This document shows positions 1 through 11,100 of a stretch of DNA of 64,000 nucleotides, piece by piece. The position numbers and the translations under genes are program-made. The notes under the pieces were generated by a model, which worked only from the letters and a program-made list of their open reading frames with translations, was not told the DNA's origin and searched no databases. The DNA comes from Zygaena filipendulae (lineage: Eukaryota; Arthropoda; Insecta; Lepidoptera; Zygaenidae), in contig OU015662.1 of assembly GCA_907165275.2 (NCBI GenBank), positions 1,743,501 through 1,807,500 on the forward strand. Direction: 5' to 3'. Every line of letters begins with the position of its first letter. Positions within the stretch are counted from its first letter, which is position 1.

Positions 1-600
1 TGAAAAGTTATCTTGTTGCTATATTCTTCTGCTAGGTACCGTTAGATGGTTACTTTACTTTTTATCCCGGAATTGCCGAGGGAACTTCGAAATTAACGAG
101 GGTTGAACCCCAGGGAACAGCTAGCTTTATTATATTATGTGGAATACAATATTCTTACCTACCTCTTGATCATAATATCTTAGAGGGACAGCAGTATCTG
201 TCGGAGGGTAAATCAAAGAGTAAAGTAATTAAATTCTGCTCTCGCAAAACACCACCGCGCGCACCACTATCCCGTTTAGGTGTCTCCCCACAGTCACTCG
301 TCGTGATGGGAGTAAATGTGGGGAGATACAGGAGCAATATGGTTTTGTGTGACCACAGATCCCCACAGGCATCAGACCGAAGCACATGCGATGCCTGAGG
401 CGAGTATAATAATATCTACCTACTAGCTGTTCCACGCGGTAATTTCGGAGTTCCCGCGAGAATTCCGGGTTACAATATATAGCCTATGTTACTCAGGAAT
501 AATGTAGTATTCTAATGGTGAAAGAATTTTTGAAATCGTTCCAGTAGTTTTTGTGTTAAATCGTAACAAACAAACAAAAAATCTAATCTTTCATCTTTAA
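1..600. repeat. Degraded CCGCGG-type interspersed repeat fragments
   Basis: No gene is visible. Around 60-130 and 420-590 there are decayed pieces of the common lepidopteran interspersed repeat whose tail reads 'cccgcgggaactccgaaatt ... acagctagt'. Here they appear as 'ttgccgagggaacttcgaaa' and 'cagctag', and on the other strand as 'tagctgttccacgcggtaat'. Short open frames at 170-435 on the minus strand look like chance. The class of this repeat (SINE or LINE tail) cannot be decided from the sequence alone. Confidence 0.5.
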
Positions 601-1163
601 AAATTAGTATAGATTGTAGTATACCTATGTAGGTATCTAGTTATAATGACATTTTCTATAATTTATTGTCTTAAAATACGGAGTTTCCCCTGAGTATCTT
701 AAAATAACAGTGTTCCAAGGCATTTATACCCGCGTTTACCAGCTACCTTATTACATAATTATTATACTTAAGTATACATTAGGTACCTGATGGGTGTAGT
801 CTTTATTCTTTGTGTAATATTTGTATCGTATCAACGGAATGAAAAAATCATGACTAGATATGATTATTTTTTTAGTTAAGAAAGATATTTCCATATACTT
901 AGTACTTACTTAAGTATAAGTATGGAAAAAATGGAGTAAAAAATGGTTGAGGCACAGACAATGTTGAGGCAAAAGTTAATTGGTAAAGTTCAAATATGAT
1001 ATCCCTTCAGATATCGTCTTTGGTAAAATTATAAGACTTATAGTTGAAAAAAAAATTGTTAAACTAAAACTTCAACCCCTATTGTTGAAACACAAATTCA
1101 AGTCGAGACCATGCATTTCTTAAGCTATAAGTAAAAGGTAAAATATACCTACACGAAGTAGTA
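601..1163. other. AT-rich intergenic stretch
   Basis: AT-rich DNA with no convincing open frame, RNA gene or repeat that I can name. It ends at the TA dinucleotide (1162-1163) that forms the left target duplication of the next element. Confidence 0.5.
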
Positions 1164-2519
1164 GGGTAGACCGAGGCGAATCGGATCACAGGGCGAATCG
1201 GATCAAAATAAGAAATCTGTTGATAATTCAAATATCGAATCGACATAGAACGCACTCAACCTGCGTTTTGCGTCTATCCTCTCACCCTGCATCTCCCGAC
1301 ATAGGCAGTATTTCGATCGCGCTTGTGAATCAGTGTTGACATCGCTCGTCAGCGACTCGGTCGTTTGTGTGTGTCGCAATTTTGGCGCTCATCTAAGGTA
1401 CGTACTTACGGTTTCTTTGTGTCATATTACAGATTTGTGTTTAAACTCAACTAACATTGGTTTATATTGTTAAGCAAGGTATCTATTTTAGAGAACCAAT
1501 TAGCATTTAAGATCAAGATCATTATGATCTTAGAGGTAAACGTCTAAAATATTAATTTCAAAAGTCTTAATTATGGGGCTAATCGGATCATATCGTCAGG
1601 GGCGAATTGGATCACACTTTTAAACTGATTTATTACATGTTTCAGGTTATTGATTCATATTTATTTAATTGTAGATGGTTCCCACTTACAAAAAAAAGAC
1701 TGATGCCGGAGAATGGTCTCAAGAAACAATGAAAGAGGCTCTAAATAAAGACCAGAACAAAGAGTTGACCGTAAGGCTGCTGAAATTTTTTCAGTACCGT
1801 TCACGAGCTTACAGAGATGAATTGCTTTATCGAGGGGTATTATTAAGCGTCGTGGTGGACAGCCAGTTTTAGATGAGAATGCAAAAAAAGAAGTTAGCTG
1901 ACTGGCTATTGCACTTGGCAAGTTGTGGCTTCGGAATCACACCCAATGCGGTACGTAAGTACACCTTTGAATCTGCAGAACGTCAAAACATAAAACACAA
2001 ATTTCACAGAAGTGCTGGAATGGCTGGCCAGGACTGGTTTCATCGCTTCATGCAAAGAAATAAAAAAATAACTATTCGGAAGTCGGAGGGTCTATCAAGA
2101 GCAAGGATTGATGATATGAAGAAGGAAAAAGTGGCAGAATTACGAAATACGAAAAATGTGCTGATATGGGGGGGAATAAAGGACCATATACATGTGAATT
2201 ATGTGCCGATGATTAAAATTGATCTCATTATTAATTTTCTACTGATTCCAAAGCTATAGTGTTAAGAAACTCAAAATTTTGTTAAATGTTGTGTACGATC
2301 CGATTCACCCCGAAAATTGGGGCGATTCGGATATTTTTCTATTTTTAGTTATTAATAGCTAATTAAGAGAATATATGTGTGATTTAAGTTTTCAAATGTT
2401 TATTTCATAGCTGATTGTTACTTCTTACGATTTTATCAATAAAAACAACATTATATAACACTTTAGTATGATTTGCTCAACTTCAAAGAAAAAGTGATCC
2501 GATTCGCCTCGGTCTACCC
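1164..2519 (+). mobile_element. pogo-like (Tc1/mariner) DNA transposon, 1356 bp, defective
   Basis: The ends are perfect 26-bp terminal inverted repeats at 1164-1189 and 2494-2519, beginning gggtagaccgaggcgaatcg. A TA lies directly outside each end (1162-1163 and 2520-2521), the expected target duplication of Tc1/mariner elements. A motif close to GGGGCGAATCGGATCA recurs inside both ends (about 1191, 1575, 1599, and as variants near 2297 and 2319), likely transposase binding sites. The interior carries a broken DNA-binding region of a CENP-B/pogo-type transposase but no recognisable DDE catalytic domain. It therefore looks like a non-autonomous derivative. Confidence 0.85.
1675..2259 (+). pseudogene. 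Broken pogo/Tigger-like transposase N-terminal region
   Basis: The first 66 codons (1675-1872) and the following frame (1873-2259) are in register but separated by a TAG. The family-like reading shifts frame after about 1770, where another frame reads 'KAAEIFSVPFTSLQR', a psq/HTH-type segment, before meeting stops. From 1960 onwards the frame contains 'AGMAGQDWFHRFMQRNKKIT', a good match to the CENP-B/Tc5 helix-turn-helix seen in pogo-like transposases. The frame stops soon afterwards with no DDE domain. The product is almost certainly non-functional. The family call rests on motif recognition and on the TA target duplication. Confidence 0.7.
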
Positions 2520-2521
2520 TA

Positions 2522-3840
2522 CATCCTTCAGAGCCTAGCATAAATCAACGTGGTGGAGACATGCTGAAGACAATTTTTTGTAATAGCAAAAAAAATAAGT
2601 CGTACGTTAATTTCATGTTTATCAATGGATTAAAAAAGAAAAGTTTTTCATCGCCTCATCGCCCACAAACATTTTAATTAGCTGCTAGCCTCTCACGTGA
2701 AACGTCTTTAAAAGATACGACGATGACTTACCTATGTTGCTCCAAACTAAGCCCTATCTATCTGTGAGAACCGCATGAAAATCGACAAAAATGTACAAAA
2801 AAAAACATCCTATACAATGTGTTAATGAATAACTGAAAACTTTAACTGAAAACTAGAAAGTAGTTTGCTCAGAATCAACTAGCGAATCGATCGCACTATG
2901 TTTTAATACAGGTTAAATTTTTTCATTTTTACTAGCCCATGCCTAAATTATTTATAATACAATATTTGGCGCGAACGCCGCCCGCAGCAAAAAAATTCGA
3001 ACCGGTAGGCGCGGGCGTAGCGCTTGGAATTTCGTAGATAGGTCACCTCCAAACTAATGTTGAATAACTTTTAAAGTATAAATTTTTTTGACATAAAATA
3101 TATTTTAATCATATTATTGTTTATTTTTTTAAATGGGGTGTATCAGGTTTTCAGTTAATTCATTAACTCGTTGTATATTAGGTACGCTGTGCACCCACCA
3201 GTTACCACCCGCTTCCCGTTTCTGTCTACAGCTCTCTGTCACCTAAATGTTGCCTTGAAAAGATTGCCCATTAGCAATAAGGCCGCCTTTTGCTCTATTC
3301 TTTCTTCCTATTTTATTTGTTAATTCTTTGTGTTTCTTCTGGGCAACTTACTTGTGTAACTTACTTAACTCACTCAAGCTAAGGATGTTTTTTGTTTTGT
3401 AGCTACGATTTACTTCGGGCGCATTTGTAAGCGAACTGAACATGATGTGAGGAATGTTTGTGGAAAACTCGATGAAAATATGAAAACTAAAGACTTGTTT
3501 AATTTTTTTTTTTGACACCAAAGATATTCTAAATATCATTGTTTGACACAGTTAACTAAATTGATTTGCCGGAAATGTTTTTGTATTTAAATTTTGTATC
3601 ACAATCCTGATTAAAAACAAATCATTTTAATCTCGCTGTACGTATAAATGAATAAGTAAGTAGACAGTCATGCCTGATGCCCTTTTCTGAGCGCTACAAG
3701 CGCGGCGAGTGAGGTTTCGAAGTGAAATATCATTGGGCACGATATGATAGAAATTCGGCGTCACTATCTAGGTATATATATATGTAATGTATATTGTGTC
3801 TGAATGTGCAAATGTGAATATATTTAAGTATATTATGTAA
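2522..3840. other. Intergenic, no gene recognised
   Basis: AT-rich sequence with a short GC-rich patch near 2965-3025. Short open frames such as 3348-3539 on the minus strand have no recognisable domain. Nothing could be assigned. Confidence 0.4.
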
Positions 3841-3841
3841 T

Positions 3842-3990
3842 ACTAGCTGTGCCCTGCGGTTTCACCCGCTTGAGTTTAGGAATTCCCGCAGGAACTCCAA
3901 ACTTCTTTCATATTCTCCTTACAATAAAAAACACAACAAAAAAGAATTAGCGAAATTGGTCCAGCCGTTTACGCGTGATGCCTTGACCAT
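3842..3990 (-). repeat. CCGCGG-type interspersed repeat copy
   Basis: Begins 'actagctgtgccctgcggtt' and continues 'tcacccgcttgag ... ttcccgcaggaactcc ... ggtccagccgttta', the reverse-complement orientation of the repeat that ends in acagctagt elsewhere in the window. Diverged and partial. Confidence 0.65.
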
Positions 3991-4361
3991 GGGAAATAGA
4001 GATGTTTTATGAAAAATTCATAGATGATTTTATAAGTTTCACTTCCTGGCTCTTGCATGTACTTGTAGGCACAGTGTAGGTATAGATGTCCACATAAGCA
4101 GCTGTTTTTAGAACGAAGTTCTTTACCGCTCGGTACGGATGGGAGTATGAATTTATTTTGCGTCACGGCGTCATACGGCTGCTCTATGGAAAAACGGGAA
4201 AAACAAAGCAACTGTCATATTTTTCGAAATGAGGTTTAATGTATTTTTGCCTCTCTTCACGCACGACAGTCATATCGGACTCAGTTTAATGTGGAAAAAA
4301 CTTCGTTCTAACCAAGTGTTCCACGACACTCACGCATTTTTTTTACTATTCTATGTAATGG

Positions 4362-4591
4362 AGAAAAGAGAAGAAAAGAAAAGAAAAGAAAAGAAAAGAA
4401 AAGAAAAGAAAAGAAAAGAAAAGAAAAGAAAAGAAAAGAAAAGAAAAGAAAAGAAAAGAAAAGAAAAGAAAAGAAAAGAAAAGAAAAGAAAAGAAAAGAA
4501 AAGAAAAGAAAAGAAAAGAAAAGAAAAGAAAAGAAAAGAAAAGAAAAGAAAAGAAAAGAAAAGAAAAGAAAAGAAAAGAAAAGAAAAGAAA
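4362..4591. repeat. (AAAAG)n microsatellite, about 230 bp
   Basis: An almost perfect run of the 5-bp unit aaaag, about 45 copies. It produces repetitive open frames on both strands (for example 4229-4636 plus and 4346-4603 minus) that are artefacts of the repeat and not genes. Confidence 0.95.
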
Positions 4592-4770
4592 AAATCTCTT
4601 CACAATCGCATCAGAATCTATTTATTTCCTAACTGATATTATAAAAGCTAATGTGAGTTTGTTTGTTGTGCTTTCGCGTCTTAACTTCTCCACCAATCAT
4701 CATGAAATTTTGCAACGTTGTCAGGGGACAAAAAAAGATATAGGGTACTTATTACCACGGAATAAGCTTG

Positions 4771-5060
4771 TATCCGGGATATGAAAATCAAAATTCTATT
4801 TAGTTTGTCTTGTAGATTAATAAAAAATATAATAGACCCGTATTTTTTAATTTTTCAAATTATTGAAAACATACTCTGGCTCTTGACGTCATAACGTGCT
4901 ATAAACTGTAGCACGGCGTGACGTCACGCGACATTTCAACATAATGTAGATATCTGTTATTTTTTGATTACCTACGTAAAAAAATAAAAAATACGTGTCC
5001 TATTTTTTTTATTAATCTAAAATACGGACTAAAAATTCAAATTCGGTTGATAATCCCATT
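4771..5060. mobile_element. TGACGTCA-type MITE, copy 1
   Basis: Shares with six other copies in the window the segments 'ttgtagattaataaaaaata', a central pair of TGACGTCA palindromes (4884-4891 and 4919-4926), 'ttattttttgattac' and 'acgtaaaaaaataaaaaata'. The two halves are imperfect inverted repeats. No coding capacity. A fragment of a CCGCGG-type repeat precedes it (about 4640-4770). Confidence 0.7.
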
Positions 5061-5439
5061 CCCCTGGAAATACTCTAAACAGTAGCTGTCTTAATATAAG
5101 GTCATTCTCATCAGAGAATATTAGTAGGATATTAGATACTTAACACTGATGTGCAAGCAGGCAATGTTGGAACCTAGCCGAAGCCAGTAGATATTAGGTG
5201 TCTAATTGTGTACGTTACTGACTAAATGGACCTTCTTCTTAATTTCACGCGGGACTTAGCCTTGTCATTGAAGATTACATTTTCCTCTCAATTTCCCGGC
5301 GGGAACTTCGAAGCTTAGTTTGGAAAATTTCACAGTGAACACCAAATTTTTTATTTTATGCGTACCAAAATATAGGTACTATCCTCTTTCCTTCCTCCTT
5401 CATTTGAGAACGGCTTAACCAAACTTATAGGTATTGGAT

Positions 5440-5905
5440 CTCTAATATAATCTATACTAATATTATAAAGCTGAAGAGTTTGTTTGTTTGTTTGAACGCG
5501 CTAATCTCAGGAACTACTGGTCAGCGGAGCTAGGATGCGCAACATGATATGTTTATCGAACGAAAGATAAAATTGTCGACACGACAAATATTTGTGGGCG
5601 TCCAAGCAAAAAAGTGCAGTAGTGGGGTATTGAGTTAAGACTAGATTCGGTTAAACATTTTTTACCACTGGTAGACAAAACGATATAATATGTCGACGAG
5701 AATCGATAAAATGGCTCGATAAAATTTTATCGTGTTGCGCATCCTAGCTCCGCTGATTTGAAAAATTATTTCAGTGTTACATAGCCCATTATCGAGGAAG
5801 GCTATAGGCTATATAACATCACGCTACGACTAATAGGAGCGGAGCAGCAATGAAAAATGTTCCGAAACTCACGCGGGTGAAACCGCGGGGCAAAGCTAGT
5901 TTACT
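5440..5905 (+). repeat. Interspersed repeat interrupted by a MITE
   Basis: The flanks form one repeat copy: left part 'ctatactaatattataaagc ... aggaactactgg', right part 'tttgaaaaattatttcagtg ... gggtgaaaccgcggggcaaa' with the tail gctag. The middle (5522-5755) is a separate inserted element, listed on its own. Confidence 0.65.
5522..5755. mobile_element. Nested 234-bp foldback MITE
   Basis: Perfect 22-bp terminal inverted repeats: the left end starts cagcggagctaggatgcgca and the right end is its reverse complement. It interrupts an interspersed repeat. A TATCGATA-like and cgataaaa-rich interior makes the inverted match longer but imperfect. No clear target duplication could be defined. Confidence 0.75.
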
Positions 5906-5935
5906 AATTATTATTAAACTGGCCGTGCCCGTGTT

Positions 5936-6335
5936 AATAACAAACAAACACAAGAATATACAAACTTTCATAATGGGGGTGTTGGCTACTTTTTAAAATC
6001 AAAATTCTAATTAGTCCGTCAGTTAGAAAATAAAAAAACAATAGACACGTACTTTTTGCTTTTTCAAATAAATTAAAATATACAGAGATCAAGCGCATTA
6101 AAGTTTAGGGTGAGGGGGTCGTGACGTCACTAACCGCTAAAACTAAACTGTCCGGATAGTGACGTCACGCGAAATTTCAACTCAATGTATCGCCGTTATT
6201 TTTTTATTACGTAAAAAAAGAAAAAAAAGGTGTCCAAAATTTTTTATTAATCTACAAGACGGACTAAAAAAAAATAGTCAACATGCCCATTATTATGAAA
6301 GTTTGGATATTCTTGTGTTTATTTGTTTTTTTCTT
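5936..6335. mobile_element. TGACGTCA-type MITE, copy 2, within long inverted repeats
   Basis: Outer arms 'caaacaaacacaagaatata' (left) and 'atattcttgtgtttatttgt' (right) are inverted copies. Inside is the MITE core, with TGACGTCA at 6122-6129 and 6160-6167 and the shared 'ttattaatctacaagacgga' block. The whole unit could fold into a hairpin of about 400 bp. No coding capacity. Confidence 0.7.
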
Positions 6336-6339
6336 CATA

Positions 6340-7136
6340 AATACTTTATGGATTGGCCAGAATCGAACTCACGAACTTGGCCAGAACTCGGTTCATGGGA
6401 GGTGGAGATATACCACTATTTTGGATATACTTTAAGGTGCTTTTCCAAACTGGACGCGAGCGGAGCCATGCGAGTAACTCAGGAAACACATTTCCACGTC
6501 AAAGAATACTAATACATATAATATTTATATTTACTACCTAAGGAAACGACCCTCTCCACCCCCCCCCCCCCCCCCCGCAAATTCGTGCCTGCCCGCACCC
6601 CACCACAACATAATAGCAAATCTAGGGTAGGCTGTGTGTGTTTTATACGGAACTCTCTCTCCGTCGCGAGTCCTACGTCCATGCAGGTAGGAAATGGGAT
6701 CGCATCGCTTTGTTCGAAGTGTCGCGGGTGTGCCCATGTCAAGTCCCTCCAATACCTAGAGGTAGCAAAACCGCAAAACGCTATCACACTAGCTCGATCG
6801 CTCAAAAAGCGTGGCGTGTGTAAGCCCCTTAATAAAGAATCCGTGTCAAGAGACCGCTGGATGCCACCCCTTTAATGGTTAATGATGACACTTCACCTCC
6901 GACACGTGCAAAACTATATCTCTGCATATTTCATGTAGGTAGCTTATTACAAAACTTGCAAACATGTGGAACGTAGTTGTCTGTTTGGGCATAGTATTAT
7001 ATTATCTGTGGTTTGGGTTGCCTCCTAAAATTGGCCTCCTGATTTGATAAAGGTCTCCCCTCATGTTCGATACCATAGGATTTACCGATGGTTCGTCGCG
7101 AAGTGTATAAATGAGGGGAGTCCCTTATGAGAACAG
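6340..7136. other. Repeat-like intergenic DNA with a poly-C run
   Basis: Contains a homopolymer run of C (about 6559-6576). A moderately GC-rich part (6580-6860) gives open frames on both strands with no recognisable domain and has the look of decayed mobile DNA. No gene is called. Confidence 0.4.
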
Positions 7137-7141
7137 TGGTG

Positions 7142-7475
7142 GCACTATACTAAAAAGTTAAAAATAACAAAATAAAATACCAATCTCATACAAAAGACAA
7201 AAACACTAGTAATATTATTATTGGTTTGTGCTACCACTGATTGGTTTGAATTCACTGCCAAGCCCGCGTGTGTCTGCTTGGGTACTACTTACTCTGCTCA
7301 CGACGAGCTCGTGGCGGGAGTGGACATAGACCATGTATCTACCCACTTCCTATTTGGCTTGTCACCGACTTCAAATCGATCAGTGCTACAGCACAAACCA
7401 ATAATTACGAGTATTTTTGTGTTCTGTATCAAAGTGGTATTTTATTTTGTTATCTGTAACTTTTTAGTATAGTGC
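7142..7475. mobile_element. Foldback MITE with about 90-bp inverted repeats
   Basis: Left arm begins gcactatactaaaaagtta and continues 'aataacaaaataaaatacca ... attggtttgtgct'. The right arm is the reverse complement: 'agcacaaaccaataattacg ... tggtattttattttgttat ... actttttagtatagtgc'. The central loop holds the short frame seen at 7221-7472, which is probably chance. Confidence 0.7.
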
Positions 7476-7479
7476 ATTT

Positions 7480-7915
7480 TTGTGTTTTTTGGAAGTCGCT
7501 TTTAATTTTTTTGTTAAAATTTTGTTTATTTCTTGCTTTTGAGTGAGTTTGTTTGTAATTTATCTTAGCCTAATGTCAACTGTTCATCAACTTTTACAAA
7601 ATATTGCGTTTCCCGCTGCAGGGACGTTTAATTATTGAGGAGTTCTCCTCGTACCTACTTCACCATCAGTTTCACTTCGCAATATGCATTGTGACGAGCA
7701 TAAATGGTTTAGAAACCATATCAAAGTTAACTAATCGAAACCCGTGAAATACGTATTATTGAGTTGTTCCAATGACCATCTGTGGTCGTCATCATCAGTT
7801 GCACTTCTCCAAATTTTGCTTTCCGAAAGTAAATGAACAATTTAAGTACTATAAAAAATAGCCAATTCGCTATAGGTGTGCTTATAATATTTGAAGAGTT
7901 CCCTCGATTTCTCCA
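7480..7915. repeat. Left part of a repeat split by the copia insertion
   Basis: Non-coding sequence whose continuation resumes after the retrotransposon at 12484. The 3' end of the split repeat ('gaacctcctcctttttggga', about 12620) resembles the end of another repeat near 44470. The 5-bp ctcca at 7911-7915 is the left target duplication of the retrotransposon. Confidence 0.5.
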
Positions 7916-8090
7916 TGTTAAAACTCTTTTATGTTTATACTGAGAACACTGTCAATTTGATATTTAAATATTTTTATACACATTCTTTTATTTGATCATT
8001 GTTGTATGTCATTCCTTTTGAAACTCTAATATATTTTCTTTAAAATCTTTTCCAATGGCTTTATTTCCTTAGAAATAATCACCAACAAGT
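7916..8090 (+). repeat. 5' LTR of the copia element
   Basis: Starts TGTTAAAACTCTTTTATG and ends ...CACCAACAAGT. A canonical end would be the CA three bases earlier, but the trailing 'agt' is present in both LTRs, so it belongs to the repeat as delimited by the target duplication. Confidence 0.9.
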
Positions 8091-8103
8091 GGTTATGGGC
8101 CCA
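8091..8103 (+). promoter_or_regulatory. Primer binding site (initiator Met half-tRNA type)
   Basis: ggttatgggccca directly follows the 5' LTR. Its reverse complement contains the GGGCCCATAACC anticodon-arm sequence of tRNA-iMet. Priming from a cleaved internal tRNA site is established for copia; its use here is inferred from the sequence match. Confidence 0.75.
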
Positions 8104-8167
8104 GGAAATAACTGATAAGTGGTTATAGGTCTCAAATAAGTCTTTTAAAAAGGTTAAGAAAAGTGCA

Positions 8168-11100
8168 ATGGATACTCCATCGACTTCACAGTCGGCACAT
8201 TCTTCAAAAGATTTTCAGACAGCGCAGAACTCAACAAATATAAGCATATCAAAGCTAAAAGGATCAGCTAACTTCAGCACATGGGCATTTGCCATAGAAT
8301 GCATGCTCACTGACCTAGAGTTGTGGGAAGTCGTTGTAAAACCCGCTGACCTCTCCAACCCTGATCAAAAACGGAAAGATCAGAAGGCTCGTGCGAAAAT
8401 ATGTTTATCTTGTGAAGAATCCATCTATCCCGTTATAAGGTCAGCAAAAACCGCATTTGAAACATTCAGTTGTTTACGAAAAGCTTATGCTGATGGTGGA
8501 CTCACAAGGAGGCTTGCACTGATGAAAAAACTCTTAACAAATTCGTTCAAAGGAAAGATTCAACAGTATGTGAATGAGTCACTAGCTATCCAACAAGAAC
8601 TACAAGGAATTGGAGCACAAGTGGATGATGAATTCTTAGCTATTATAATGCTCACTGGACTTCCAGAAAAATATCATCCCTTAGTTATGGCCATCGAACA
8701 CTCTAATATGAAGATCACCACGGAAAATGTAGTGACAGCTCTTCTAAAAGAAGAATCACGAGCTGTACAGTCCTCAGCAGATACCAGCAGATCTCCAGAT
8801 ACAGCGCTATGCACCAAGAAACAAACAAAGAAGAAATTTTGTTCCTATTGTAAAAAATTAGGGCATATAGTGAGTGAATGTAGGATTCTAAAAAATAAGA
8901 AAAACAAGAATGTTTCGGTTTCGTCAAATGTCTGTACAAATTATACTTCCGAATTTACACTTTCATCTTGTTTCACTAATCGTTCACCCACAGGTTCACA
9001 AGATTGGTTTCTTGATTCCGGCGCAAGCTCCCACATGAGTAACAGGAGAGAGTGGTTCGAGTTCTTGTCCCCTCACGTAACTCCTATCACTGTGGCAAAT
9101 AAGGAGACTTTATTGAGTCATGGTAAGGGCACTGTAAATATAAATATTTCCGATGGTGTAAATAAAATTAGTAATGTATTATATGTTCCTGGTCTCGCTA
9201 CAAATCTTTTATCTGTAAGTAGTTTAGTTAAGAAAGGATTCGATGTATTGTTTACGCCGAAAGGCGCAACAATATTTCAAAGCGGTGGCTGTCATGTGAC
9301 AAATCCCGTCATTGCCACAGGGTCGAATCACAACGGTATGTTTAGATTAAATGTAAATAAATTGCATTCCTTGTATACTTCCACCAAAGAGTCTGCACTA
9401 CTTTGGCATAGACGTCTTGGCCATCTTAATACAAAGAGCATGGATATATTAAAAAATAAATGTATCGGCCTAGACTATATTGGAAGTTACCACGGAACAT
9501 GTATTCCGTGTCTACAAGGTAAATTTTCAAAGAAACCGTTTAAGAGCTCAAAAAGTAGATCGAGTAAAGTCCTACAACTTATTCATTCGGACTTATGCGG
9601 ACCTATGAGTACGCACTCGTGGGGCGGAGCCCTATATTTATTAACATTTACCGACGACTACTCTCGTAAAACTTTTGGATATCTTTTGAAAACAAAAGCC
9701 GAAGTTTACACAAAGTTTGTCGAATTTAAGCATTTAGTCGAAAATCAAACGGGAGAAAAAATTAAAATTCTCCGTTCAGATAATGGTCGGGAATATGTAA
9801 ATAGCGACATGATAACGTTTATGAGGGAGAATGGTATAGTGCACCAAACCACGGTGCCGTACACTCCTCAACAAAACGGAGTTTCAGAACGTGTAAATAG
9901 AACGATCATTGAAAAAGCAAGATCTATGCTAAAAGACTCGAATTTACCTTTAGCGTACTGGGGAGAAGCGGTAAATACGGCAATTTATTTAAAAAATCGT
10001 TCACCCACGCAAGCTTTAAATAACAAGATTCCAGAAGAAGTATGGACCGGCAATAAAGTCGACCTTTCTCACTTGCGAATCTTTGGCTGCGAAGCTCACG
10101 TCCTCGTACCCAAAGAAAAGCGTTCAAAACTGGAATCCAAAACTAAAGTTTGTATCTTTGTTGGCTATTCTATAGAAAGCAAAGGTTATCGCTTAATAGA
10201 CCCTAATAATCCTCGGCAGATTATTATTGCTAGAGATGTAGCGTTTATTGAAGATAAAACGCATGAAGAGTCTAATCCAAATTCCTCACATAACGAAGAG
10301 TCACCCCAACCACAACCATCTGTAATCTTTGTACCCATTCAAAATGATGAAGAACCAGTTTCACAGCCACAACATCAAGTACAGTCAGACAGTGAAGACA
10401 CTCAACCCGAGATGTCACCATCTTTAGAACAACTGACTATACCGGATGAACCTCTTACTCATGAAGTTTCCCCAATTATTTCTGAACCTGAACCCATTGT
10501 AGAGACATCAACTGAAAGACGATACCCTCTCCGAGACAGGCGTCCTCCTGAGAGATATCAGGAGAATCTCTACATGACATCAGATCAGGAACCAGAAACT
10601 TACAAAGAAGTTACAGAGCATCCGCAAAAAGACAAGTGGCTAGAAGCGATGAAAGCAGAATACAATTCATTGATTCAGCATGGAACCTGGATTCTAGTTG
10701 ATAGACCATCCGGCAGGAAGACAACAAAATGTAAATGGGTATACAAAATAAAAAAGGACACAAGTGGGAACATTACAAAATACAAAGCCAGACTAGTAGC
10801 CAAAGGGTTCACCCAAATAGCTGGAGTAGACTATGGTGAAACTTTTTCACCAGTTGCTAGGCTATCTTCAGTAAGGCTTTTGTTTGCATTTGCTGTGCAA
10901 TATCGGCTACAAGTACATCACCTTGATGTAGAAACTGCCTTTTTAAACGGTGACCTGGAAGAGGAAATTTATATGGAACAACCAGAAGGTTTTGCTACTG
11001 ATCCAAAGGGGAAAGTATGCTTACTTAAAAAATCCCTATATGGGCTTAAACAAGCTCCGCGTCAATGGAACAAAAAAGTATGCCAAGCGATGGCTGCTCT

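Noticed and set aside
4229..4636. Lysine/glutamate-rich 135-codon frame and its minus-strand partner
   Set aside because: Both are translations of the (AAAAG)n microsatellite and have no independent coding evidence.
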